Assembly (NCBI RefSeq): GCF_025370775.1
Contig: NZ_JAMXEX010000010.1
Coordinates: forward strand, 5,131-69,130
Origin: Ancylothrix sp. D3o
GTDB taxonomy: Bacteria > Cyanobacteriota > Cyanobacteriia > Cyanobacteriales > Oscillatoriaceae
Direction of reading: 5' to 3'
Length of the DNA stretch: 64,000 bases
Made by a program: the position numbers and the translations under genes. Of this stretch, positions 1 through 9,671 are shown piece after piece. The notes under the pieces were generated by a model that had not been told where the DNA came from, did not search any database, and was given only the letters and a program-made list of their open reading frames with translations. Position 1 is the stretch's first letter; every line of letters starts with the position of its first letter.

Positions 1-668
1 ATGGGATCTGGTGTTGGTGTGGGTGTTGGTGTGGGTGTTGGTGTGGCAGTAAAAATTGGGGAAGAAGAGGGGGAAACTAATAGACGACTATCTACGTTTT
101 TTAAGATAACTAAAAATTGCTCACTGTCGTCTTCTCGCACTAAAGAAATGATGGTGTCAGCGCTATTTTTTTCGCTTCCTTGATAAATTTTTATGTCTTC
201 AAAAGTTAAACCATCACTTAAAGAAAGCAGATCAACACCAAAATTAAAATCGGTAATAATCGCGGCTTCTGCAAGGGTAAAACCACCGCTATTTTTGCCA
301 AAAATAAAGGTGTCTTCGTCTGCGCCACCGCTGAGAATATCGGCACCGCTATCTGTAGTTAATGTGTCTTTTCCGCTACCGCCAAAAAGCCGGTCATTTT
401 CTAAACCTCCTCGCAAGTAATCATTGCCTAAATCTCCATATAAAACATCATTTCCTTTGCCGCCTTCGAGGCTGTCATCGCCAGTATTTCCTAGCAAAAT
501 ATCGCTGTCTAATCCACCAAAAATTAAGTCTGATCCGCCGTCGCCATAAATGATATCGTCTCCACTATCGCCGGTGAGAGTATCGTCACCTTCTTTGCAA
601 TAAAAAACGTCTCTTTCTGCGGTACCGAGGAGAGAGTCAAAATTTTGGGTGCCGGTGATTATTGCCAT
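1..668 (-). CDS. RTX-type calcium-binding repeat protein, N-terminal part (cut by window edge)
   Basis: The frame is open from an ATG at 668 to the left edge, about 222 residues, and the C-terminus is missing. From about residue 20 it carries nonapeptide repeats of the GGxGxDxL type (for example GDSGDDIIYGDGGSD, then LEGGKGNDVLYGDLGND), the calcium-binding beta-roll of RTX/hemolysin-type proteins. After the roll comes a segment resembling the post-roll cap (DTFIFG, then DFNFGVDLLSL). At the edge the frame runs into an alternating Thr-Pro tract encoded by a GTTGGT-like DNA repeat. Family members are usually secreted, often by type I systems, and bind Ca2+. Transcription diverges from the TpsA gene at 761. 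The specific function is not recognisable. Confidence 0.8.
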   Translation of the reverse strand, partial: MAIITGTQNFDSLLGTAERDVFYCKEGDDTLTGDSGDDIIYGDGGSDLIFGGLDSDILLGNTGDDSLEGGKGNDVLYGDLGNDYLRGGLENDRLFGGSGKDTLTTDSGADILSGGADEDTFIFGKNSGGFTLAEAAIITDFNFGVDLLSLSDGLTFEDIKIYQGSEKNSADTIISLVREDDSEQFLVILKNVDSRLLVSPSSSPIFTATPTPTPTPTPTPDP

Positions 669-760
669 AATTTTGTGTTATTTTTGGGTAGGGTGAGTAT
701 AACCCACCAAATCATGCCGGTGGGCAGAGGATCGGCATACAATACAGGGGAGAAATAAAA

Positions 761-3700
761 ATGAATGTCGCTACAAAGTGGGCATTTTTACCATTTTTGG
801 GGTTATTTTTTGCCGATATCGCGCAATCACAACCCCTAATACCGGCACCCGATGGCACCGGCACATCCATCAATTCTTCTGTCAACCAATTTAACATTAC
901 TGGCGGACAGTTATCGGCGGATGGCGTTAATCTTTTTCACAGCTTCACGCGGTTTAATGTGGATTACGGAAAGGTAGCAAATTTTGTTTCCAATCCTTCA
1001 ATCCAAAATATTTTAACGCGCATCAATGGCGGGGACGTCTCCTATATTAATGGAATCATTCAACTGACTGGCGGAAATAGTAATTTGTTCCTAATGAATC
1101 CTGCCGGTATTGTCTTTGGCAAAGGCGCTGCTTTGAATGTGCCGGCAGATTTTACCGCCACAACTGCTACCGCTATCGGGTTTAATAATGGTTGGTTTGA
1201 TAGCAGCGACACAAACAATTACAGCGCACTGATTGGTACACCAAATAGCTTTTATTTTGCTTTATCACAACCGGCCCCAATTGTCAATTTAGGAAACTTA
1301 ACAATTGCCACCCAAAATAATTTAAATTTATTGGCGGGAACCGTATTAAGCACCGGCACCCTCAATGCACCCCAAGGTAATCTTATCATCGCTACAGTTG
1401 CCGGTCAAAATACTCTTAAAATTTCGCAACCAGGACATCTTTTAAGCTTAGAATTAAATCCTTCTTCTATACCCAATCCCCAATCCCCAATCCCCAATCC
1501 CCAATCGCTACCACAGTTGCTCACCGGCGGTAATATTTTGCAAGCAAATCAATTCAAAATCAATCCCGATGGTAGCATTCAATTAACAAATTCTGATGTT
1601 TTTATTCAGCCTGGTGATATCTTCGCACAAAATTTGTCGGCACAAAATGCCCACTTATTATCAACCTCAAATCTCACATTAAGTGCGACAGGCATCTTGC
1701 CTGCCACCTTACAATTCCACACCACCGGCAACCTCAGCCTCAAAGCCGCTAATACTGTGCGAATTAGAGACAGCGCCACTTCTCCCCTCAGCATCCAGGC
1801 GGGAGGCGACTTATTGATTCAGGGTAACGAAAGTATAGATATATTAGCACTTAATCATCCGGGGATACCGTTTCAAAGCGGCGGAAATCTCACATTAGTG
1901 AGTGACGGGGCAATTTCCGGGGATTCACATTTTGCCGCAGGAGGCAATTTTTCAATATTAAATCTATCAGGAAATAGCGGCCAATTTGTAAGTTTATATG
2001 ACCCTATTATTCGCGCTAATGGCGATGTTATTTTTGGAGATTATACGGGAGTATCTCTTAAAATTGAAGCCAAAGGAAGCATTACTGGCGGCGATATTAC
2101 CATCACTGCACCCGATCTAACTCTTGCCGGTTCTTCCACAGATCCAGACATTGAAATTTTAACCAGCCGGCCAGCATTAATATTACGTTCTGATGTCGAA
2201 AACTTCACTCCTAATAATGCAGAAATTTCCCCTCAACCAAACTTTACTTTAACAGAACAACCAATTACAACCGGCATTACTGTTAACAATATTATCATCA
2301 ATAATCCAGATACTCCAGAAAACCCTGGTGGGCCGGTTATTTTTTCCGCAAAAGGGCCCATTACCGCCGCTTCAATTGATAGCAAAGGCGGAGAAATTAA
2401 CCTCAATAGTGCTAATAGTACCTTGGAAATTGCCGCTAGTTTAAACAGTGGTGGCGGCGATGTTTTAGTTAGCGCCCAAAACAATATTACCTTAGCCGAT
2501 ATTTTCACAAACGGCGCAAATTTAACCCTCACCAGTAGCGGTTCAATTGATACAAAAGCCGGCAATTTAGACACCACATCTGTTAACGGTGGCGGCGATA
2601 TTACTATTAACAGCGCCCAAAACTTAACCACCGGCAATTTGTTAACCAACAGCGGCAATATTACCATTTCTGCCAACAGCATCGACACCACCACCGGCAC
2701 CCTCACCACCCAAACCGGCACCATTTCTCTGACATCAGAAAACGATTTAAACACCGCCGGAATATCTAGCAACGAGGGAGATATTGTTTTAACCAGTAAC
2801 AACGGTTCAATTAACACAACTGCCGGCACTCTCAGCGGAAACAATATTACAATTGCCGCAGAAATAAACCTTTCTGTCGGTTCGATTATTAGCAGATCCG
2901 GCAATATTAATTTAACAACAGCAGCGGGAGATATTGATACAAGAAAAGACTCCATAACCGGAAATTCAATTACTATCAATAGCGGCTTTAATATCTTCAC
3001 AAACACCTTAACTGCCGAAGGGGGAAATATCAACCTAACTGCCACCAATGAAATTGATACAACCGGAGGCATTCTTAACACATCTTCTGCCACCGGCAAC
3101 AGCGGAAATATTATCATAACCGCACCCGGAAATATAACAACCGGCAATATAAACGCCAATTCTCAAAACAACAACGCCGCTGGTATTTTCTTGCAAAGTA
3201 ATAGCGGCGCAGTCAACACCGGCAACCTTTTTGCCACCGGCATAAATGGCGGAGAAATCAGAGTTTTTTCGATAGAACCGGCAACATTAGGAAACCTGGA
3301 TGTTAGCGCGATTAACCCAATTTTAGAAAATGTCACTTCCAGAGGAGGAAATATTACTCTTAGTTCAAATTCTAACATTTTGGTTAATACAATTAATGCT
3401 CAAGGCGCAATTGGAGGAAACGTTATAATTGGTACTGCTGGCTTATTTCGTGCCGGTGGAACATTTCAAGATCAAAATAACATTTCTGCCAGTATTTCTG
3501 CGGCGGGCACTACCACCCAAGGATCAATTACAATCCGTCATAACGGCGGATGTGGCGAAATTAATTGCACTCCCACCGCGCCTTTTTTCATCGGATTAAA
3601 CGCCCAAAATGGCACTCAAGGTGCGATAACAACCAGTGCCCAAAATAGCATCTTGCCGGTGCAAATTTTTAACGAAACTTACAACCAAGGCAATATCGCA

Positions 3701-5194
3701 ATTATTACCGCCACTCCCCCACAACCAGAACCAGAACCCACACCAAATCCATCACCCCAACCCATAGAAAATCCCCCAAATAACCAGGCAAATATTACCC
3801 AAAATCAATTTCAAATAGACTTTGAAGGTAAACCCATTCCCCTGTATCGAAACTTGGATTTATCAACCCTAGAAAACTTGCAAGCAAGAGGGTTAAGGAA
3901 TTTTGAAGAAAATGCTATTTTGGGTAGAAGTATTCTGCGCTTGGAAATTGAAAACTTACTTGAACAAAATCAACCAGAAGACGCAGTTGTATTGCTGGAA
4001 AAATTACGTCGCCAAGAATTTGAACAACACTTTAATCGCTTATTTGAACAAAGTTTTAGCATAGAAACCATCAACAGCGTTCGAGATAAACTGAGAGAAT
4101 TGGCTGCACAAACCGGCACCAAACCGGCAATTATTTATTCATTTGTGGGAAACAAACAATTAGAATTAGTTGCCGTAACATTTAACGGTCAAGTGTACCA
4201 TCAAAGTGTGCCAGAAGCCAATGAAGAAACACTTTTTCAAGCTGCTGATAAATTTAGGGCTGCAATTTCTAACCAACTACAACTAAGAACCCAGAATTAT
4301 TTACCCAGCAGTCAACAACTTTATAACTTGTTAATTGCACCCATCGAACCATCTTTACAAAGCCAACAAATTGACACATTATTACTATCAATGGATGGCA
4401 GACTGCGTTCTGTGCCGGTTGCCGCACTCCACGATAATCAGCAATTTTTAATAGAGAAATATCGCCTTAGTTTAGTGCCAAGTTTAAACTTAACCAATAC
4501 CCGTATTACTGATATCAAATCTAGCCCTGTTTTGGCAATGGGTGCATCAAATTTTCAAACCTTACCGCAGTTGCCAGCAGTGCCGGTGGAGGTATCTGCT
4601 ATTGCAAATCAACTGCGAACCGGCAAAGAATTTATTAATGAAAACTTTACTTTAGAAAATTTAAGCAGCCAACATGAAACCGGCAATTATGGCATTATTC
4701 ACTTAGCCACACATGGAGAATTTGAACCCGGAGAGCCAAAAAACTCCTATATTCAACTCTGGGATACCCAACTTAGTTTAGATCGTTTACGACAATTGCA
4801 GTTAAATAGTCCGCAGGTGAATTTATTAGTATTAAGCGCTTGTCGTACCGCCTTGGGAGACGAAAAAGCCGAATTGGGTTTTGCCGGTTTAGCTGTGCAA
4901 AGTGGCGTTAATAGTGCATTGGCGAGTTTATGGTATGTTTCCGATGCCGGCACCTTAGCACTCATGCTTGAATTTTATCGCCAACTTAATCAAAATCCTA
5001 TCAAAGCTGAGGCATTACGTCAGGCACAATTAAGTTTAATTCGCGGTGATGTTCGCATTGAAAAAGGCCGGTTATTTATTCCAGATTTGCCTAATTCTGT
5101 TACATTGCCCCCCGAATTAGCCCAATTAGAAAACATCAATTTTAGTCATCCTTTTTATTGGTCAGGTTTTACCCTCATTGGTAGTCCTTGGTGA
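761..5194 (+). CDS. Two-partner-secretion exoprotein (TpsA, filamentous haemagglutinin-like) with C-terminal CHAT domain
   Basis: 1477 residues. A signal peptide (residues 1-24, ending ADIAQSQ) precedes a TPS/haemagglutination-activity domain at about 26-150, with the typical motifs FHSFTRFNV, ILTRINGG and LFLMNPAGIVFGKGA. Residues 150-985 are Gly/Asn/Thr-rich repeats expected to form a right-handed beta-helix. A Pro/Glu linker lies near 985-1010. Residues 1090-1475 form a CHAT (caspase-HetF-associated) domain, with the candidate catalytic pair His1318 (LATHGEF) and Cys1361 (LSACRTALG). A GGAG ribosome site sits 9 bases before the ATG. The likely export partner is the TpsB at 6331-8190. A secreted caspase-like peptidase is implied by the architecture; substrate and activity are unknown. 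A five-copy heptamer repeat lies in-frame at 1472-1506. Confidence 0.9.
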   Translation: MNVATKWAFLPFLGLFFADIAQSQPLIPAPDGTGTSINSSVNQFNITGGQLSADGVNLFHSFTRFNVDYGKVANFVSNPSIQNILTRINGGDVSYINGIIQLTGGNSNLFLMNPAGIVFGKGAALNVPADFTATTATAIGFNNGWFDSSDTNNYSALIGTPNSFYFALSQPAPIVNLGNLTIATQNNLNLLAGTVLSTGTLNAPQGNLIIATVAGQNTLKISQPGHLLSLELNPSSIPNPQSPIPNPQSLPQLLTGGNILQANQFKINPDGSIQLTNSDVFIQPGDIFAQNLSAQNAHLLSTSNLTLSATGILPATLQFHTTGNLSLKAANTVRIRDSATSPLSIQAGGDLLIQGNESIDILALNHPGIPFQSGGNLTLVSDGAISGDSHFAAGGNFSILNLSGNSGQFVSLYDPIIRANGDVIFGDYTGVSLKIEAKGSITGGDITITAPDLTLAGSSTDPDIEILTSRPALILRSDVENFTPNNAEISPQPNFTLTEQPITTGITVNNIIINNPDTPENPGGPVIFSAKGPITAASIDSKGGEINLNSANSTLEIAASLNSGGGDVLVSAQNNITLADIFTNGANLTLTSSGSIDTKAGNLDTTSVNGGGDITINSAQNLTTGNLLTNSGNITISANSIDTTTGTLTTQTGTISLTSENDLNTAGISSNEGDIVLTSNNGSINTTAGTLSGNNITIAAEINLSVGSIISRSGNINLTTAAGDIDTRKDSITGNSITINSGFNIFTNTLTAEGGNINLTATNEIDTTGGILNTSSATGNSGNIIITAPGNITTGNINANSQNNNAAGIFLQSNSGAVNTGNLFATGINGGEIRVFSIEPATLGNLDVSAINPILENVTSRGGNITLSSNSNILVNTINAQGAIGGNVIIGTAGLFRAGGTFQDQNNISASISAAGTTTQGSITIRHNGGCGEINCTPTAPFFIGLNAQNGTQGAITTSAQNSILPVQIFNETYNQGNIAIITATPPQPEPEPTPNPSPQPIENPPNNQANITQNQFQIDFEGKPIPLYRNLDLSTLENLQARGLRNFEENAILGRSILRLEIENLLEQNQPEDAVVLLEKLRRQEFEQHFNRLFEQSFSIETINSVRDKLRELAAQTGTKPAIIYSFVGNKQLELVAVTFNGQVYHQSVPEANEETLFQAADKFRAAISNQLQLRTQNYLPSSQQLYNLLIAPIEPSLQSQQIDTLLLSMDGRLRSVPVAALHDNQQFLIEKYRLSLVPSLNLTNTRITDIKSSPVLAMGASNFQTLPQLPAVPVEVSAIANQLRTGKEFINENFTLENLSSQHETGNYGIIHLATHGEFEPGEPKNSYIQLWDTQLSLDRLRQLQLNSPQVNLLVLSACRTALGDEKAELGFAGLAVQSGVNSALASLWYVSDAGTLALMLEFYRQLNQNPIKAEALRQAQLSLIRGDVRIEKGRLFIPDLPNSVTLPPELAQLENINFSHPFYWSGFTLIGSPW
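1472..1506 (+). repeat. Heptameric short tandem repeat (CCCAATC x5) inside the TpsA coding region
   Basis: Five exact tandem copies of CCCAATC encode residues about 238-249 (the PNPQSPIPNPQS stretch). Three copies equal seven codons, so gain or loss of one or two copies shifts the reading frame. Heptameric tandem repeats are common between cyanobacterial genes but less so inside them. Confidence 0.9.
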
Positions 5195-5256
5195 TGCGAG
5201 ATTGGTAATTAGGAATTAGGGCTTAAATTTGCTATGTAGACAGATACCGCCCTCAT

Positions 5257-5390
5257 TTAAGTAGAAGCACTTAATTATTTGTAGGATGGGTAGAGCGTAA
5301 GCGATACCCATCAAAGCGTCGAGAGTGTTGGGTTTCGTTCCTCTACCCAACCTACATTACATATAGAGTTTAATTAAGTTGACTTACTTA
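5257..5390. repeat. MITE-like palindromic dispersed repeat, copy A
   Basis: 134 bp nearly identical to 43761-43937. The ends are imperfect inverted repeats: TAAGTA-5 bases-ACTTAATTA at the left and its reverse complement at the right. The inner part is also palindromic (TGTAGGATGGGTAGAG against CTCTACCCAACCTACA). The last three bases provide the stop codon of the minus-strand TspO-like gene. No coding capacity, so any movement would need a transposase from elsewhere. Confidence 0.85.
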
Positions 5391-6173
5391 TCGCTGTTTT
5401 CCAAAACTACGCCACAAAGCCAACAACCCCAAACCCACCGCCAAACCCACCGCCGTCAGCGCCACCGGCACAACCGCAGCATGACGCACTGCAATCGCCA
5501 CAAACGCCCAAACAAACACCAAATTAAACGCAATATCATTTCGCTTAAAAGTCACAAATCCAGCCAAAAAAGCGCCCACCAGCAACATAATAATCGTCCA
5601 AATTTCCGGGGCAATTCCCCCCCCATTCCACCCCGCCGCATAAAGCGCCGAAGCCACATTTAAAATCGTAGCTACACTAATCCAACCCAAATAAATACTA
5701 ATAGGAATATAAACCAGCCAATTTTCTTTATTTCCCACCCTCTCTTTGCCAATTTTAAGCTGCTGATAAAGGGCAATCAAAGCTCCCAAAATCACCACCA
5801 TTGCAACCACAGAAGCCGCAAAAAAACTATATTGAAACAAAAACACCCAAGCAATTTGAGCAACACTTGCCAGCGTAATCAAATAACCGCCGCGAGACAA
5901 GCGATAATTTTGCTGTTGCGCCGGCAACAAATGATAAACCCCAAAACAAATCAACCCGGAATAAATCAGCCCCCAAATAGCAAACGCATAATTTGCCGGC
6001 AAAAACAAAACATTTCTAAAAGTCGTATTCGCAATTTGCCCAATATTTACCCCATTTGGAGGCGCAAGATTGGAATAAATATTCATTCCAAAAGCAGCGA
6101 GAATCGCCAAAAAATTAACCCACCGGCGCAGAATTTCCGAATTAAAACGTCCAGAAAGTGTATTCATATACAT
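5388..6173 (-). CDS. TspO/MBR-like tryptophan-rich integral membrane protein
   Basis: 261 residues with about seven or eight hydrophobic segments. The core motif NYAFAIWGLIYSGLICFGVY matches the larger cyanobacterial proteins annotated as tryptophan-rich sensory proteins, related to TspO (tetrapyrrole/porphyrin-binding membrane proteins). TspO itself is about 160 residues with five helices, so this is the extended form. Two ATGs (6173, 6167) are possible and neither has a strong ribosome site. The gene lies between the TpsA and TpsB genes, antiparallel to TpsA, with no obvious link to secretion. Its stop codon is formed by the end of repeat copy A, so the C-terminus may have been altered by that insertion. 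Ligand unknown. Confidence 0.7.
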   Translation of the reverse strand: MYMNTLSGRFNSEILRRWVNFLAILAAFGMNIYSNLAPPNGVNIGQIANTTFRNVLFLPANYAFAIWGLIYSGLICFGVYHLLPAQQQNYRLSRGGYLITLASVAQIAWVFLFQYSFFAASVVAMVVILGALIALYQQLKIGKERVGNKENWLVYIPISIYLGWISVATILNVASALYAAGWNGGGIAPEIWTIIMLLVGAFLAGFVTFKRNDIAFNLVFVWAFVAIAVRHAAVVPVALTAVGLAVGLGLLALWRSFGKQR

Positions 6174-6330
6174 TTATTATCTTGACGAACCTCAACTTCA
6201 TCTTCACACCACCGGCCCCATTTCAACTTCCCTCTTAGGTGAGAAACCCGGTTTCACTGTAAATATTTCCTTTAAAATCTACAGTTTGTCATATAAAACC
6301 CGTTTCTTTGCTTAACTTCAACTTCCGTCT

Positions 6331-8190
6331 TTAGGGAGAGTAATTCACACTAAAATAAAACCCATTATCCTGAGCATTATTTCCACGATCATCTAAATCT
6401 ACCAAAGGTAAAGCATAATCAAGGCGCACAAACATACCAGGCAATACCTCCCACAAAACCCCCACACCAGCCCCCGCAATAAACTTTTGCGAAGGCAAAG
6501 TATTCGGGTTTCCTCCCACATTTCTCACCGCACCTAAATCAACAAAAGGAGCAATTTGTAAAACCGGCAAACCGCTGGTTTCATCTCGTTGGATCGTAAT
6601 CCGATTTTCCGCAGAAAAACGAAACCCAACATCCCCAGAGCGAGCATTTTGCCGATAGCCACGCACCGACAAACCCCCCCCAATTACAAACTGTTGAGAC
6701 GGCAACAAACTATCAGGAGTAAGCTGAATATCCCCTTGCAAAATCAACAAATTATTTTCATTTAAACGCTGCACCCTTTGCACCTGCCCCGTCCAACTGA
6801 TAAACCGGCTATCAGGAACCGGCTCATCATTCACAGTCCCATTCAACAAACCCGTCCCCAAATTAAACTGAGAACGCAACGCCCAAGCCCCCGAAATATC
6901 CCGGCGAATATAATCTTGACCAAACTTAAAAATACTTGTGCGCGTAATTCCCTCCTCATCGGGCCCACTGCCAAAAGGAAAACCAACACCGGCCAAAAAT
7001 GTCTGACTTTTTTGATGGCTAAAACCCACAGATAAAGCAAATTCTTCTATCGGTGAACGCACCAAAGGTTGGCGATAACTTATTTCATAAAGTTCGGAAT
7101 TGCCTTGAATATCAAACTCCCGAAACTCCTCTTGAATTACCGCATTATTATTCGGTGCAAAGCGAAATTGTAGAGTGCCATTCATCGCATTAACCGGCAC
7201 CCGATAACTCAAATCATAAACATTCGACTCACCCAAAGCCCGATAATAAGACGCAGCAAATTCATCACCAATTCCCGTAACATTGCGATAAAGCAAACTC
7301 GCCCCAACTCGTTCAGAACCCACAGAAGGCGGCGAATAATTATCAATACTAAAATTAGTAATTAGTGAATCAGCCTCAGTCACCCGCACCGTTAAAATAC
7401 TTTCCCCCACATTTTCACCGGCCCGCAAACTCGCTTCTACATTTTCAAAAAGTGGGTCAATTCGTAATAACCGCAATTGATTTTCTAAAGCCGCCGTTGA
7501 CAGAGGACTCGCCGCCCCCAACATCAAACGCGAACGGATATACTCAGGATTTAAACGTTGGGTTCCCTCCACATCAATTCGGGCTAAACTGCCTTCGATA
7601 ACCCGAATATTTACCACCCCATTTCTGATAGTTTGCGCGTCCAAAACAGCACGAGACGTAATATAACCTCGTTGCAAATAAAGCTGAGTGATGGCGTCAG
7701 CAACTTTTCTCAATTCATCAAGCGTAACCGCCGTACCTTCCACCGGCCCCGTAATAGCATTCAATTCTTCCGGCCCAAAAAGACTACTGCCGGTCACTTC
7801 AATTTTGTTAATTTGCACCCGTTGCACATCCCCCGAAGGCGGCGTTTGCAGCGGCGGCGGCGTTTGCAGCGGCGGTTGAGGTTCAGACGGTTGAGAAGGT
7901 TCAGGAAGCGGTTGCGGGAAGCGGTCACGGTTGGGATCTGGCCCTGGATTTATCGGTGGTGCCGGTGGCGTTTGTTGAGCAAATTGGCGATTTTCATTAT
8001 TTAAAACTTTCTCAAATATGTGATTATCATTTTCCTCAAAAGCCTCAATTTTTGGGGTCTTTATTAGCAGTTTTGATTCCTCAAACTCAGCATTCAGCAC
8101 AGCTGCCTTTACACTCAGGCCGGTGAGCAAAACTCCACTATTTACAGACACCACACACCCAACCAAACCAACCTTTGAACGCCAGTGCAT
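6331..8190 (-). CDS. TpsB outer-membrane transporter (ShlB/FhaC/HecB family)
   Basis: 619 residues. A signal-type hydrophobic N-terminus is followed by a Pro/Gln/Glu-rich segment (about 73-120), then two POTRA-like modules (about 125-275; the first begins VQRVQINKIEVTGSSLFG), and a C-terminal 16-strand barrel (about 290-619). The conserved VRGY motif of TpsB/Omp85 proteins is present as GGGLSVRGYRQ, near residue 507. The family exports TpsA proteins across the outer membrane after POTRA recognition of the TPS domain. The TpsA-CHAT protein at 761-5194 is the natural substrate, although the two genes converge and are separated by the TspO-like gene. The DUF928 gene lies 200 bases upstream on the same strand. 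Function is confident; the pairing is inferred from proximity. Confidence 0.92.
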   Translation of the reverse strand: MHWRSKVGLVGCVVSVNSGVLLTGLSVKAAVLNAEFEESKLLIKTPKIEAFEENDNHIFEKVLNNENRQFAQQTPPAPPINPGPDPNRDRFPQPLPEPSQPSEPQPPLQTPPPLQTPPSGDVQRVQINKIEVTGSSLFGPEELNAITGPVEGTAVTLDELRKVADAITQLYLQRGYITSRAVLDAQTIRNGVVNIRVIEGSLARIDVEGTQRLNPEYIRSRLMLGAASPLSTAALENQLRLLRIDPLFENVEASLRAGENVGESILTVRVTEADSLITNFSIDNYSPPSVGSERVGASLLYRNVTGIGDEFAASYYRALGESNVYDLSYRVPVNAMNGTLQFRFAPNNNAVIQEEFREFDIQGNSELYEISYRQPLVRSPIEEFALSVGFSHQKSQTFLAGVGFPFGSGPDEEGITRTSIFKFGQDYIRRDISGAWALRSQFNLGTGLLNGTVNDEPVPDSRFISWTGQVQRVQRLNENNLLILQGDIQLTPDSLLPSQQFVIGGGLSVRGYRQNARSGDVGFRFSAENRITIQRDETSGLPVLQIAPFVDLGAVRNVGGNPNTLPSQKFIAGAGVGVLWEVLPGMFVRLDYALPLVDLDDRGNNAQDNGFYFSVNYSP

Positions 8191-8391
8191 CTAATTTTTT
8201 TACCCCTTTTTTTTAAACTTGTTTTACAACTCATCTTAAAATTATTCAAGCCTTCAGATAATTAAAAACCAGCCTAATTATCCCTTTTTACAAACAGCAG
8301 GGTGCGTTAAATAACGCACCCCAAAAGCTTACCTACTTCTCAAGACATTCTCTCCCATTTGATCAGAAGCCTGCTTTCTATCTTCTGCCCA

Positions 8392-9198
8392 TCAATTGGA
8401 TGCCTTATAATTGATAAACTCCGCAGTCGCCAAATTACCAAGCTCCACAGAATTGAGCAGTGCTTGCCACTCTTTTTCAATGTTATCTTTTCCGGGGTTT
8501 TTGCTTCTTAATTGGGCAAGAGCAGCCACCGCATCGTACCACATTCCCTCCCGCTCAAATAATCCAGGCAACTTTTCAGGAGTATTTTTAGCAGCCATTT
8601 GAATTTCTTGTTCCAGAGAACCGCTTAACGCTTGACGTTGAACCCATCCACCCCGAATAATACTAGCTTCTCGTGCATTTGGTTTGCAGACCAAAGCAAA
8701 CGACCAATAATAACTTTTTCCTACTTCCAACGCCGCCGTTTTTTCCGGTAAAGTAACACTGATAATCCCGCTTTTACCTGTCAGATTGAAAGTGGTTTTA
8801 TAAACTTCCTTTTCCTCTGTTTGGGGATTATTTGCATCGGGATATTGCGAGATAGTAAACTCCATTGGCAGAGCAATTCCTTCCGGCACATACAAATAAA
8901 AAGAAGGCTGTCCCAAAGACGTTATCCCCGCGTCAGTTTTGGGGCTGAGGGCCGTAAGCTGTTCCGAACCATTCGGGCAAGGGCCTCGCACACCGCCGCC
9001 TTCTTGCCGGCCCCCCGGCAGTCCCCGATTTGGCGGGTTAAAAGCATTCCAATTCCCCCGTATTTGCTGACTTATTAAAGTAGATTGTGAAGCTTGTTGT
9101 GCCAGTACAACCGTAGAAAAACCTGTGCTGACACTGACTCCCAAGGAAACGGCCAACGACAGAGGAATGAATTGCAAAAGAGATTTCGTCCTAGCCAT
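8392..9198 (-). CDS. DUF928 family secreted protein
   Basis: 268 residues with a signal peptide (hydrophobic stretch ending VVLAQQA, about residue 35). It contains the DUF928 hallmarks: a Gly/Arg-rich segment RGLPGGRQEGGGVRGPC, then LTALSPKTDAG, SFYLYVPE, and later a W-S-F-A-L-V-C segment and GLFEREGMWYDAVAAL. The family is common in filamentous cyanobacteria, often close to CHAT or TPS genes, and its function is unknown. It is upstream of tpsB on the same strand and may share its transcript. It probably sits in the periplasm or at the outer membrane. A role in handling the TpsA/CHAT protein is guesswork based on location. Confidence 0.82.
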   Translation of the reverse strand: MARTKSLLQFIPLSLAVSLGVSVSTGFSTVVLAQQASQSTLISQQIRGNWNAFNPPNRGLPGGRQEGGGVRGPCPNGSEQLTALSPKTDAGITSLGQPSFYLYVPEGIALPMEFTISQYPDANNPQTEEKEVYKTTFNLTGKSGIISVTLPEKTAALEVGKSYYWSFALVCKPNAREASIIRGGWVQRQALSGSLEQEIQMAAKNTPEKLPGLFEREGMWYDAVAALAQLRSKNPGKDNIEKEWQALLNSVELGNLATAEFINYKASN

Positions 9199-9671
9199 AA
9201 TTAAATACCAGCCTTTAGCTGAATCGTAATAATTTTAAACAGTCGCGGGATTCCAGACAATCATTTTACTGAGGCATTGCAATCAACTACCTCAATACTA
9301 ACTCGATTTCCTGAAGGGTCAAGCCCAAATTTTAAGCCGCCACACCGACCACACCCGCACCCCGACTCAAAAAAAATTGTCTGCAACCTGCTACCATTGT
9401 CCCTGAGATTTGCAATAATTTTTGCTTATTGACAAATTTTACCCATGCACCATACTTAGAAAATTTTAAAGCCTTGAGTCCCACCATGTCCGTAACAACC
9501 GCCACTCAACATATTCGCAAAGACGATATCATGGCTAGAGAGTTGTCAAACCAGCCACTTACAAGGCTCAACTAAAATAGGCAGGAAAGGTTCATAAAAC
9601 TCAACCCAACCGGCCCAACTAACGCTTTTTTATTCGATGACTTATTTTTCACCTTCACCCATCAGGTTAAA
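9199..9671. other. Intergenic region with one promoter-like pair
   Basis: 473 bp without a convincing gene, between divergent genes. A sigma70-like arrangement on the plus strand, TTGACA (9429-9434), 18 bases, TACTTA (9453-9458), could serve the transglutaminase gene. A 29-codon frame at 9486-9575 has no supporting evidence. Confidence 0.4.

Noticed and set aside
2233-3159. A 308-codon open frame on the minus strand, opposite the TpsA repeats
   Set aside because: It mirrors the repetitive, Thr/Asn/Ile-rich coding strand and reads as a low-complexity hydrophobic protein with no ribosome site; the plus-strand gene explains it.
9486-9575. 29-residue frame MSVTTATQHIRK... between DUF928 and the transglutaminase gene
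   Set aside because: Too short, no ribosome site, no recognisable family and no terminator; could be a remnant but there is no support.
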